DNA from: Silicimonas sp.
GTDB taxonomy: Bacteria; Pseudomonadota; Alphaproteobacteria; Rhodobacterales; Rhodobacteraceae
Assembly: GCA_022819605.1 (NCBI GenBank)
Contig: JAJEGW010000198.1
Coordinates: forward strand, 21,526 to 85,525
Direction of reading: 5' to 3'
Length of the DNA stretch: 64,000 nt
Shown in pieces: positions 56,606-64,000 of this stretch; positions within the stretch are counted from its first letter, which is position 1, and each line of letters opens with the position of its first letter. Under the pieces are notes generated by a model. It was not told the origin of the DNA, did no database searches, and was given only the letters and a program-made list of their open reading frames with translations. The position numbers and the translations under genes were made by a program.

Positions 56606-57164
56606 CAGCGCAGCAAGTACTTCCAGGCATTGAACCCCGCTCGGCGGGCATGGCATGTCATGTCTTTGCAGGACTTGGGCACCCGGCCGCTCGAATTATA
56701 GGGCGGTTTGCCGGGCATAGGCACCGAGAAGTGTTTGGCGCATGCCCAATGTCAGGAGCTCTGCAGACATCGATGGACGCACCCGGCTGGCGGGGCATCC
56801 GCCTCGGCATACAGCCGCGCAGCGGGCTTGCCCGGCCGTTTCAGACAAGAGCGGGCCCGCCCGGAACCAATGTTGCCCAAAGCAAATCTCATGGCGAACC
56901 CGTCCGTTCAGCGACGCGATGACGCCAAAGGGCCGTTGAGCCAGGTCGAGTACTCTTGGGTCTGTCGAACTTCGAACACGTTAGACCCTTCTATGCTCAC
57001 TTGGATTCCTGCAAACACGGCGACCGGGAAGGGAGCTGCATGGAGAAACTAAATTCAACGGAACCAACCGAGCAGCACCTTCAGGAATTCGCGCATTTCA
57101 GGTGAGGCCGGCAATGCCCAAACCACCGCCGGGCACTTGCAATGCCGCGAGGGTCACGACCTGT
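56606..57164. other. 559-base gap with no recognisable gene
   Basis: Lies between the methyltransferase and the converging FCD-type GntR gene. Plus-strand frames at 56650-56922 and 56708-57052 are open but overlap each other and match no family. I see no hairpin with a T-run. Confidence 0.3.
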
Positions 57165-57848
57165 TCAGTCTTCGAAGAATTCCGCATGCGACTTACGGAT
57201 TCCTGCAATGACATCGTCAAGCCGGGACAAGTGTGCCTTGATCGCCCCGATCAACTCAACCTCATCGCGCCTGCGGAGTGCATCCGCGATCAGCGTGTGG
57301 TCCTCGAGGAGTTCCTCCATCGTCGCCGGTTCGGAAAGGCTCAGGACACAGATGCGATCAACTGCCGCCTTGTTCTCGGCAATGGTGCCAATCATCAAGG
57401 CGCTGTCGCCGGCATCGCAAAGGTGCTGGTGGAAGTCGTAGTCCAGTGCATGGAATCGCTCCACGTCGCGCCTTTCTATCGCCGCCTGCTGATCTTCCAG
57501 GTCCTTTCTCAACCTCTCGTCGTGCAGCGGAGTGGCCGACCTGCAGGCCCGCCGCAGGATTTCGCATTCCACTGCCATGCGGATAAACCGCGCACGCTTG
57601 ATCTTCTCCGAGGAAAACTGCCGAACCACGGTCGCCTTTTGCGGGCGAACCAGCAACAGGTCCAGATTCGCCAAGCGGATGAACGCTTCGCGCACCGGTT
57701 GGCGGGACACGTCGAACTGCCCCGCAACCTCGATCTCGCTGATCCGGGTCCCTGGCAGGAGCCGCAACGACACGATCTCGCCATGCAGGTAGTCAAAAAC
57801 ATCGTCTGCGTTCGTCCTGCGGTCAACTTTTGCCAATGACTGCGCCAT
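57165..57848 (-). CDS. GntR family regulator, FadR/FCD subfamily
   Basis: Regulator of 227 residues. The N-terminal winged helix-turn-helix (residues about 10-75) shows ISEIEVAGQFDVSRQPVREAFIRL; the C-terminal FCD domain has the metal-binding pattern FHALDYDFHQHLCDAGDSAL with later DHTLIADALRRRDEVELIGAIKAHLS. Such regulators usually control sugar-acid or organic-acid catabolism. The start at 57848 follows AAGGAAG; upstream in-frame codons are unrelated. It is divergent from the Anbu cluster, but a classic FCD-type palindrome lies instead near the enolase gene at 63836, which may be its target. Confidence 0.86.
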   Translation of the reverse strand: MAQSLAKVDRRTNADDVFDYLHGEIVSLRLLPGTRISEIEVAGQFDVSRQPVREAFIRLANLDLLLVRPQKATVVRQFSSEKIKRARFIRMAVECEILRRACRSATPLHDERLRKDLEDQQAAIERRDVERFHALDYDFHQHLCDAGDSALMIGTIAENKAAVDRICVLSLSEPATMEELLEDHTLIADALRRRDEVELIGAIKAHLSRLDDVIAGIRKSHAEFFED

Positions 57849-58324
57849 AGAGACTTCCTTGTGCCCATGCGTCACTACCATACCAGATTGCACAAAAAAA
57901 GCCGATACAGACCCGGCACTGCACTTCGGAAACTCTGGAAGGCACTTTGCGACAGTCGACACTTCGCTCCACCGCACTTTCCTGAATTGCTGGCACTGGT
58001 CCCGAACCGCCGCCCCTTTCGACCCTCGACGGCAGCGCTTGCCTCGATGTCGTTCCAACGCCACGCCGTGGCGGGCAAGTGCCTGGAAGCTGCGCTGGCC
58101 AATGTCTTGAGGAACCTGTCAGGGGATAGACATGCCAGCGCCGCGTCAACCCTATCAGCTGCGGACCTCACAGTGCTTGCTCCGCGGACTTGCCTCGACA
58201 GGAGAGACTGCCCGAGATGTTCAACACCGGAAACGGGCCTGGTTGCACGCACCGCCGAAGTCGCTCGGAGTGAAGTCCGACCTGCGGCCCGGGCACATTG
58301 CATTCCCAACCCGTTTCGCCAAAG
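57849..58324. other. 476-base divergent spacer
   Basis: Separates the GntR gene from the ATP-grasp gene and must hold the promoters of both. An A-run (57894-57900) and the doubled TACCA in CACTACCATACCAG (about 57872-57885) are the only notable features. Frames open through it are not like known proteins. Confidence 0.3.
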
Positions 58325-59764
58325 ATGGCGGCCAGCATGGACAAGGAAGATATCCCTTTCGACGAAATGTTCATGGCCGGCGGCGGCATCCGTTGGCCCT
58401 ATTCGGGCTATCATCAATGGCTGGAAGACCAGCACGTCCGACGCCTTCAGCAGAAGTCCTCAGAAGCCGATGCGCTGTTCCGAAGCGTCGGCGTCACGTT
58501 CAACGTCTACGGCAACAAGGACGCCGACGAACGGCTGATTCCGTTCGACATCGTTCCCCGAATTATTTCGGCAGCCGAGTGGTCGAAGCTGACTCGCGGG
58601 ATCGAACAACGGATCAGGGCAATCAATTCATTCCTGCACGACATCTACCACAGGCAGGAAATCATCCGGGCCGGCACTCTGCCTGCCAAACTCGTCACCG
58701 GCAATTCAGCTTTCTTGCCGCAGATGATCGGAGTCACGCCGCCCGGCAACGTCTATACGCACATCGTCGGGACCGACATCATCCGAACCGACGAAAGTGA
58801 ATTCCTCGTCCTTGAGGACAACGCCCGAACGCCCTCAGGCGTCTCCTACATGCTGCAAAACCGGGAAACGATGCTGCAGATGTTTCCTGACCTGTTTTCA
58901 GCCGTAAGCGTGCGGCCGGTCAGCGATTACCCAAGATTCCTTCGCAGGTGCCTGTCCGATTGCCCGCCTCCGCGCTGCGAAGGCAGGACGGTCATAGGAG
59001 TGTTGACGCCAGGCATTCACAATTCTGCCTACTTTGAACACGCCTTTCTTGCTGACCAGATGGGAGTAGAACTCGTCGAAGGCCATGACCTCCGCGTTGT
59101 CGACGGGCGCATCGCCATGCGGACGATTCGCGGTTATGTGCCCGTAGATGTCTTGTACCGGCGTGTAGACGACGACTTTCTTGATCCCTTGAATTTCCGA
59201 CCCGATTCCCTGCTCGGCGTTCCGGGAATCCTGGACGTCTACCGCGCCGGCGGCGTGACATTGGTGAATGCCCCAGGCACTGGAATTGCCGACGACAAGG
59301 CCATTTATTCATACATCCCGGACATCATCCGGTTCTACACCGGCGAAGCTCCACTCCTGGGCAACGTACCGACCTGGCGCTGTTCGGAACCGGACCATCT
59401 GGCCTACGCGCTCGAAAATCTCTCCGAACTGGTCGTGAAGGAAATACACGGTTCGGGCGGCTATGGAATGCTCGTCGGCCCTGCCGCCAGCAAGCAGGAG
59501 CTCGAGGATTTCAGGCAGCTCCTGTCTTCCCGGCCTGACAACTACATCGCGCAGCCGACCATGTGCCTTTCGACAGTACCGATCTTTGCCCGAAGCGGGC
59601 TTGCGCCCAGGCATGTCGATCTTCGACCCTTCGTCCTGGTTTCTCCCAACAGGATACATATCTCGCCAGGCGGGCTCACGCGTGTTGCGCTCAAGGAAGG
59701 CTCCCTGGTCGTCAATTCGAGCCAAGGCGGCGGGACGAAAGATACCTGGGTACTGGAGGATTGA
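58325..59764 (+). CDS. Circularly permuted ATP-grasp type 2 family protein
   Basis: A 479-residue protein of the CP_ATPgrasp (DUF404/DUF407) family, a predicted amide-bond-forming ligase. The start MDKEDIPFDEMFMAGGGIR and YSGYHQWLED is the family opening. VLEDNARTPSGVSYMLQNRE is near residue 162, GTGIADDKAIYSYIPDIIRFY near 320, VKEIHGSGGYGML (phosphate-binding glycine loop) near 371, and a closing segment SPGGLTRVALKEGSLVVNSS precedes a Gly-rich GGGTKDTWVLED. The alpha-E gene starts one base after its stop. This is the first gene of the Anbu cluster. Its substrate is unproven. Confidence 0.92.
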   Translation: MAASMDKEDIPFDEMFMAGGGIRWPYSGYHQWLEDQHVRRLQQKSSEADALFRSVGVTFNVYGNKDADERLIPFDIVPRIISAAEWSKLTRGIEQRIRAINSFLHDIYHRQEIIRAGTLPAKLVTGNSAFLPQMIGVTPPGNVYTHIVGTDIIRTDESEFLVLEDNARTPSGVSYMLQNRETMLQMFPDLFSAVSVRPVSDYPRFLRRCLSDCPPPRCEGRTVIGVLTPGIHNSAYFEHAFLADQMGVELVEGHDLRVVDGRIAMRTIRGYVPVDVLYRRVDDDFLDPLNFRPDSLLGVPGILDVYRAGGVTLVNAPGTGIADDKAIYSYIPDIIRFYTGEAPLLGNVPTWRCSEPDHLAYALENLSELVVKEIHGSGGYGMLVGPAASKQELEDFRQLLSSRPDNYIAQPTMCLSTVPIFARSGLAPRHVDLRPFVLVSPNRIHISPGGLTRVALKEGSLVVNSSQGGGTKDTWVLED

Positions 59765-59765
59765 C

Positions 59766-60716
59766 ATGGTCCTGGGTCGAACCGCTGACGGTCTCTTCTG
59801 GATGTTTCGCTACCTGGAGCGCAGCGAAAACACTGCCAGGCTGGTCGGGGCCGGTCTGCGGATAGCCCTTACCCGCTCTCGGTCCGGTGCCGAAGAATGG
59901 TCTTCAATCATCAGCACCGCCGGTGCGACGGACGCGTTTCTTGCACGTCATCAGGGCTATGAATTCGACGGCGTTGTTGACTTCATGCTCCGGGACCGGA
60001 GCAACCCGTCAAGCGTCATGTCACTGATCGAAGCCGCCAGAAACAATGCAAGGGCCGTTCGAACCGCTCTGACGAGCGAGGTGTGGGAAGCCACGAACGA
60101 AACCTGGATGTCGCTCCGGAGCGCATTGAAAACGCCCGTAACGCACCACGGACTGCCTGAAGTCCTGAGCCTGATACGCCAGCAGAGCGCCTATGTGAGA
60201 GGCGCCCTGCACGGTACGATGCTCAGGAACGAGATGTTCAATTTCGCCAGGTTGGGCACGTTCCTTGAACGTGCCGACAACACCGCCAGAATCCTCGACG
60301 TGAAATACTATGTCCTGCTGCCGTCCGTCGTTCACGTCGGTGCACCCATCGACAACGTTCAATGGGAAACGATTCTTCGATCCGTTTCTGCTGAACATTC
60401 CTATGACTGGCTGAGCGAAGGCGATCCCGACCCGGCAGGAATTGCGAGATTCCTGATTGTCGACGGCCGCATGCCGCGGTCGATGGCATTCTGCTGCAAC
60501 CAGATTTTGGAAAACCTGCGTCACCTTGAATCAGACCTGCCGGACCCAGCCCCGAGCCCAAGCCTGACCTTGGCGGAAGAGCTCACCAACAGCCTGCGAA
60601 GCCGGGACATCAATGAAGTTCTCGAAGAAGGGTTGCATGAGTTCATTCAGGAATTCATCTCCAGGCTGGGCAATCTGGGCGGCCAAATCGAAACCGATTA
60701 CCGGTTTCACGCGTGA
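59766..60716 (+). CDS. Alpha-E domain protein
   Basis: All-helical alpha-E (DUF403) protein of 316 residues. The signature RTADGLFWMFRYLERSENTARL is at the start, FLERADNTARILDVKYYVLL in the middle repeats the same theme, and FCCNQILENLRHLE follows. The two ER-x-NTAR motifs reflect its duplicated structure. It always travels with circularly permuted ATP-grasp proteins and is thought to assist them; no activity is known. It is separated from the ATP-grasp gene by one base and from the transglutaminase-like gene by 21. Confidence 0.92.
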   Translation: MVLGRTADGLFWMFRYLERSENTARLVGAGLRIALTRSRSGAEEWSSIISTAGATDAFLARHQGYEFDGVVDFMLRDRSNPSSVMSLIEAARNNARAVRTALTSEVWEATNETWMSLRSALKTPVTHHGLPEVLSLIRQQSAYVRGALHGTMLRNEMFNFARLGTFLERADNTARILDVKYYVLLPSVVHVGAPIDNVQWETILRSVSAEHSYDWLSEGDPDPAGIARFLIVDGRMPRSMAFCCNQILENLRHLESDLPDPAPSPSLTLAEELTNSLRSRDINEVLEEGLHEFIQEFISRLGNLGGQIETDYRFHA

Positions 60717-60737
60717 ATTCGGTTCGGAGCCCGACGC

Positions 60738-61559
60738 ATGCTGCTCAAGATTTCCCACAAGACGTCATATCAATATGATCAGCCAATCCGTGTTGGCCTC
60801 TTTCAGCTTCGGCTGCATCCGAAGAGCGGCCGGGGGCAAGATGTCCGATCCTGGTCCACGCAAATCGAAGGTGGCGCAAGGGAAGTCACCTTCACGGACC
60901 AGTTCCACAACCAGGTAGATCTTGTCAGTGCTCATGCCGACACGAATGAAGTTGTCGTTACCTGTGAAGGCGAGGTCGAGGTCACTGATTCCAGTGGAGT
61001 CTTCGGAGCCCATCGCGGAAACGTTCCCTTGTGGCTGTATCTGCGGGAGACGGAAACAACCAGGCCCGGTTCTGGAATTCGCCAATTGGCCGATGACTTT
61101 GCCGCTGAGTGGCGAAAGGGTTCCCCTGACAGCGACGACATCAGGTTACTGCATGCGCTGTCGGCCCAAGTCCTGTCCAGGATGTCCTACGAGCCAGGCA
61201 CGACCGACACGACGACCGGCGCCGAAGACGCTCTGGTCGCCGGAAGGGGCGTGTGCCAAGATCACACGCATGTATTCCTAGCCGCATCAAGGTGCCTTGG
61301 TTTCCCCGCCCGCTACGTGAGCGGATATCTCGAAGCTGGCGACAGCGGCAATGAACAGGCCGGACATGCCTGGGCCGAGGTTCATGTCGATGGATTGGGC
61401 TGGGTCGGGTTCGACGTCTCGAACGGGATTTCTCCGGACGATCGGTACGTGAGGGTTGCCACGGGGCTTGACTACCAGGACGCCGCCCCCGTCCGGGGAA
61501 TGCGATCAGGAGATGCAGTTGAATCGATGAAGGTTTCGTTGCAGGTGACCCAGCAATGA
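60738..61559 (+). CDS. Transglutaminase-like cysteine peptidase family protein
   Basis: A 273-residue protein with a beta-sandwich N-terminal domain (MLLKISHKTSYQYDQPIRVG, a segment typical of bacterial transglutaminase N-domains) and a papain-like core. The catalytic triad can be read as Cys in GRGVCQDHTHVFLA (about 173), His in AGHAWAEVHV (about 210) and Asp in VGFDVSNGI (about 227). There is no signal peptide, so it is cytoplasmic. As part of the Anbu set it may hydrolyse or transfer a peptide made by the ATP-grasp partner. This is inference from context. Confidence 0.92.
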   Translation: MLLKISHKTSYQYDQPIRVGLFQLRLHPKSGRGQDVRSWSTQIEGGAREVTFTDQFHNQVDLVSAHADTNEVVVTCEGEVEVTDSSGVFGAHRGNVPLWLYLRETETTRPGSGIRQLADDFAAEWRKGSPDSDDIRLLHALSAQVLSRMSYEPGTTDTTTGAEDALVAGRGVCQDHTHVFLAASRCLGFPARYVSGYLEAGDSGNEQAGHAWAEVHVDGLGWVGFDVSNGISPDDRYVRVATGLDYQDAAPVRGMRSGDAVESMKVSLQVTQQ

Positions 61560-61614
61560 CTTCGTCTGGGCAAAGCGGTTTCCAGGCCTGGTCCGGACGG
61601 CAGGGACTCCCCGG

Positions 61615-62352
61615 ATGACCTATTGCGTCGGCATGCGGCTCAATCGAGGGCTGGTGTTCATGTCGGACACCCGAACCAACGCGGGCATCGACAATGTCTC
61701 TGTTCACAAGAAGCTCTTTCGCTGGGACGTGCCTCGAGAGAGGGTCCTGACGGTGATGACGGCGGGGAACCTTGCAACCACGCAAACGGTCATCAACCTC
61801 ATTGAGGAACAGGCGCAGTCGGGCGACGGCAGCCAGTCCATTCTCAATGCGCCGTCGATGTTCCGGGTTGCCCGGTTGATCGGAAAGATCCTGCGCGAGA
61901 CGATCCATGAAATCGGTCCTGAAGGGAACGAAGAGTCGTCAGCATTTCGGGCGAGCATAGTCGTGGGCGGCCAGATTCGGGGCGAACCCCCGAGAATGTT
62001 CATGATCTACCCGGAAGGGAACTTCGTTGAATCCGGTCCAGACACGCCTTACTTCCAGCTTGGCGATGCCAAGTACGGAAAGCCGATCTTGGCAAGGGCC
62101 TATCGTCCAGATTTGTCCTTTGAACATGCGATCAAGCTTCTCATTGTTTCGTTCGATTCAACCATCAAATCAAACCTGTCAGTCGGGCTTCCACTCGACC
62201 TCAGCGTCTATGAGGCAGAATCGCTTGTCCCCGGGCCGACGCGCCGCTTTGCGGAGAGCGACCCTTACTACCGGACCATTTCGAAAGGGTGGGGCCAGGC
62301 AATTCAATTGGCCTTCGATGCGCTCCCTGACTTTTCGTTTGAGGACAGTTGA
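61615..62352 (+). CDS. Anbu-type proteasome-like peptidase
   Basis: Bacterial member of the proteasome beta-subunit (Ntn-hydrolase) family, 245 residues. The sequence starts MTYCVGMRLNRGLVFMSDTR; removal of Met exposes Thr2 as the nucleophile. VHKKLFRW provides the conserved Lys and VLTVMTAGNLATTQTVIN matches the S1-pocket region. GPDTPYFQLGDAKYGKPIL and SFDSTIKSNLSVGLPLDL are Anbu-specific. Length is longer than HslV (about 175), as expected for Anbu. It is the last gene of the cluster, 55 bases after the transglutaminase-like gene. Peptidase activity of Anbu is weak or unproven in studied examples. Confidence 0.93.
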   Translation: MTYCVGMRLNRGLVFMSDTRTNAGIDNVSVHKKLFRWDVPRERVLTVMTAGNLATTQTVINLIEEQAQSGDGSQSILNAPSMFRVARLIGKILRETIHEIGPEGNEESSAFRASIVVGGQIRGEPPRMFMIYPEGNFVESGPDTPYFQLGDAKYGKPILARAYRPDLSFEHAIKLLIVSFDSTIKSNLSVGLPLDLSVYEAESLVPGPTRRFAESDPYYRTISKGWGQAIQLAFDALPDFSFEDS

Positions 62353-62534
62353 CTGCCGTTCAATCCGGGAGGCAGCGTCCGCAGCACCGCAACAGAATGT
62401 CCGCCACTCGATCTCTTCGCCGTCTCGATCGATCACACAAGCAAAATGGCTCAGCGGTCAGTTGACGCCAGTATAGGCTTCAATTCCTCAAGCACCATAT
62501 CTGCCGCGTTGATGGCAACTGTCGGTGCAGAAAA

Positions 62535-63785
62535 CTACCATCGCGGAACCATTCTGACGTAGTTGGGAATGTACCGGCGGATTTCCTCCGTGTCGTCCCG
62601 ATCCTTCACGGAATTCTCCCGATAGAGAGCATGCAGTTGCTGCAGCGCCTCGCGATCCAGCGAAACGCCGAGGCCTGGTCCGCGCGGAACCGCGAGCCGC
62701 CCGTCCCTGAATTCAAATCCCTCACCTTCAACCACGTCATGAGCGGTCCACGGATAATGTGTGTCGCAGTCATGGGACAGGTTCAGCGTGGCCGAGGCGA
62801 CGTGAAGCATGGCGGCAAGGCTGATCCCGAGATGCGTGTTCGAATGCATCGACACTCCCATTCCAGCAGCCGCGCACATCCGGCCCAATGTCACTGCCCC
62901 CGTCGCGCCACGCCAGTAGTGATGGTCCGACAGCACGATCTGCACGGCACCCTTCCGGTGCGCCTCGAAGACCTGCTCGAACTCCACCACTACCAGGTTG
63001 GTCGCGAGCGGCATGTCCGTCTGTGCCGCAAGCTCCGCCATGGCGTCCATGCCTCGCACCGGATCCTCAAGATATTCCAGGATGCCGCCCAGGGATTTGC
63101 AGATCCCTGCAGCCGTCTCGACCCGCCAAGCCCCCATCGGGTCGATGCAAAGGGCGTGATCCGGGAACCGCTCGCGCAGCTTCAGCATGGTCTCGATCTC
63201 AAGCTCCGGTTCCAACACGCCGCCCTTCAGCTTCAGCGACCGAAACCCGTGCTCTTCCACGAATGCCTCGGCTTCCTCGACGAGCGCGTTCGGGCACATG
63301 ACCTCACCGAATAGATCATCACCGAACTGATCGGAGGGCTTGGCAAACTTGAAGAACAGGTAACCCGCAAACCCGACCTCGTCGCGTACGGCTCCGCCGA
63401 GCAGGTCACTGACCGGTCGACCGAGCGCCCTGCCCTGCAAGTCCAGACAAGCGATCTCGAACGCGCCGTAGACCACGTCGACCGCCTTGTGGTCCGTGAG
63501 CATGGTCGGGCCGTTGATCCCGCCTGCATCCGGCAACGCATCCGACACCCGGCGTGCCAGGTCGTTGAGGTTGAACGGGTCCAGGCCTGTCAGCGCATCC
63601 GCCGCCTGCTGCAAGCCAAAGAGGCAACGCGCCTGCCCGTAGGTCTCCGAAACCCCGACCAAGCCGTCATCTGTCTCGATCTCAATGATCGAGCGAAGGA
63701 AGTACGCGCCGTGCACGCCCTTGGTGTTAAGCAGGGGCACGTCGGGCACCGCTATCGGCGTGATCCGCACCGTCGCTACACGCAT
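62535..63785 (-). CDS. Enolase superfamily sugar-acid dehydratase (glucarate dehydratase-like)
   Basis: A 416-residue member of the mandelate racemase/glucarate dehydratase group. The general-base pattern Lys-x-Lys is in RSLKLKGGVLEPE near residue 190; metal ligands are Asp in LCIDPMGAW, Glu in EYLEDPVRG and Asn in LATNLVVVEFEQV; the catalytic His is in SDHHYWRG or MHSNTHLGISL. The Asn at the third ligand is typical of glucarate dehydratases. The N-terminal capping domain has NTKGVHGAYFLRSIIEIETD. It is convergent with anbu and divergent from an ABC ATPase gene, with a GntR-type operator between them. Confidence 0.86.
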   Translation of the reverse strand: MRVATVRITPIAVPDVPLLNTKGVHGAYFLRSIIEIETDDGLVGVSETYGQARCLFGLQQAADALTGLDPFNLNDLARRVSDALPDAGGINGPTMLTDHKAVDVVYGAFEIACLDLQGRALGRPVSDLLGGAVRDEVGFAGYLFFKFAKPSDQFGDDLFGEVMCPNALVEEAEAFVEEHGFRSLKLKGGVLEPELEIETMLKLRERFPDHALCIDPMGAWRVETAAGICKSLGGILEYLEDPVRGMDAMAELAAQTDMPLATNLVVVEFEQVFEAHRKGAVQIVLSDHHYWRGATGAVTLGRMCAAAGMGVSMHSNTHLGISLAAMLHVASATLNLSHDCDTHYPWTAHDVVEGEGFEFRDGRLAVPRGPGLGVSLDREALQQLHALYRENSVKDRDDTEEIRRYIPNYVRMVPRW

Positions 63786-63835
63786 CTCCCGCCTCCGCAG
63801 AAACTTCCTATTGTCCTTTCCGCCGAATCAGGCAT

Positions 63836-63849
63836 ACTTGTATACAAGT
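63836..63849. promoter_or_regulatory. Perfect 14-base palindrome, GntR/FCD-type operator
   Basis: ACTTGTATACAAGT is its own reverse complement. The core TTGTATACAA fits the half-site pattern (GT ... AC) recognised by FadR/FCD regulators. It sits 51 bases before the dehydratase ATG and 60 before the ABC ATPase start, so one bound regulator could control both divergent genes. The FCD-type regulator encoded at 57165-57848 is a candidate. Confidence 0.65.
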
Positions 63850-63909
63850 TTGCGAAGCAGGCGACGTCAACGACAGATTGCACGCGCCTCATGCCGACCA
63901 GGGGGATGG

Positions 63910-64000
63910 ATGTCAGCAGTTGTCCTGAAGGACATCTACAAGCGCTGCGGCGCCATTCAGGTCGTTCATGGAATCAACCTGGAGGTTGCCGCGCACGAAT
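63910..64000 (+). CDS. ABC transporter ATP-binding protein, N-terminal part
   Basis: The first 30 codons of an ATPase gene that continues beyond the window: MSAVVLKDIYKRCGAIQVVHG, then INLEVAAHE. This is the standard opening of sugar-type (MalK/UgpC) ABC ATPases, just before the Walker A region. The start is ATG at 63910, with a G-rich ribosome binding site (CAGGGGG) shortly before; an ATG at 63906 is out of frame. Divergence from a sugar-acid dehydratase and a shared operator suggest uptake of a sugar acid or related compound. Confidence 0.75.
   Translation, partial: MSAVVLKDIYKRCGAIQVVHGINLEVAAHE

Overview
The window is a stretch of an alphaproteobacterial chromosome with roughly 60 % G+C. 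This rests on gene content and order: hflK-hflC-DUF2065, nrdR-ribD-ribE-ribB-ribH-nusB, tolC-pcm, a CobT-type cobaltochelatase, and a RibB whose fused GTP cyclohydrolase-like domain is degenerate. Many TRAP, ABC and sugar-acid catabolic genes suggest a free-living heterotroph, plausibly marine. The genus cannot be read from the sequence.

Layout. 1-3.1 kb: end of cobT, an M24B aminopeptidase and a DUF427 gene. 3.1-6.5 kb: a four-gene minus-strand amino-sugar operon (kinase, GntR regulator, SIS protein, nagA) that looks partly decayed. 7-18 kb: mainly housekeeping (ClC channel, pxpA, trigger factor, tRNA-Leu, rpiA, gor, hflKC, sdaA). 17.5-26.6 kb: the riboflavin operon, split by an oppositely oriented TAXI-type TRAP transporter and flanked by two same-orientation copies of the ribE 3' end, one intact and one a remnant. 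26.7-34 kb: a reductase, an SDR, rpoD, dnaG and gdhA. 34-36.6 kb: a serine-recombinase element, frameshifted. 36.8-45.2 kb: quinone reductase, hom, tolC, pcm, tRNA-Cys and a phosphoesterase. 45.5-55.6 kb: a ten-gene minus-strand operon (cyclase, broken cupin, SDR, hydroxyacyl-CoA dehydrogenase, five-part branched-chain-type ABC importer, sulfatase) facing a divergent IclR regulator. 57-62.4 kb: an FCD-type GntR regulator and the Anbu cluster (circularly permuted ATP-grasp, alpha-E, transglutaminase-like protein, proteasome-like Anbu peptidase). 62.5 kb to the end: a sugar-acid dehydratase of the enolase superfamily, a perfect GntR-type palindrome and the start of an ABC ATPase gene.

How the genes work together. 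The 45-55 kb operon reads as an uptake-and-degradation module for one unidentified small molecule, perhaps a sulfate ester, under IclR control. The 58-62 kb cluster is the known but poorly understood Anbu gene set. I did not find a wholly unprecedented system. The most distinctive items are the transporter insertion in the rib operon, the uncharacterised catabolic operon, and several genes broken in ways only visible by reading across frames: a stop codon in the cupin gene, an internal deletion in the SIS gene and a frameshift in the recombinase.
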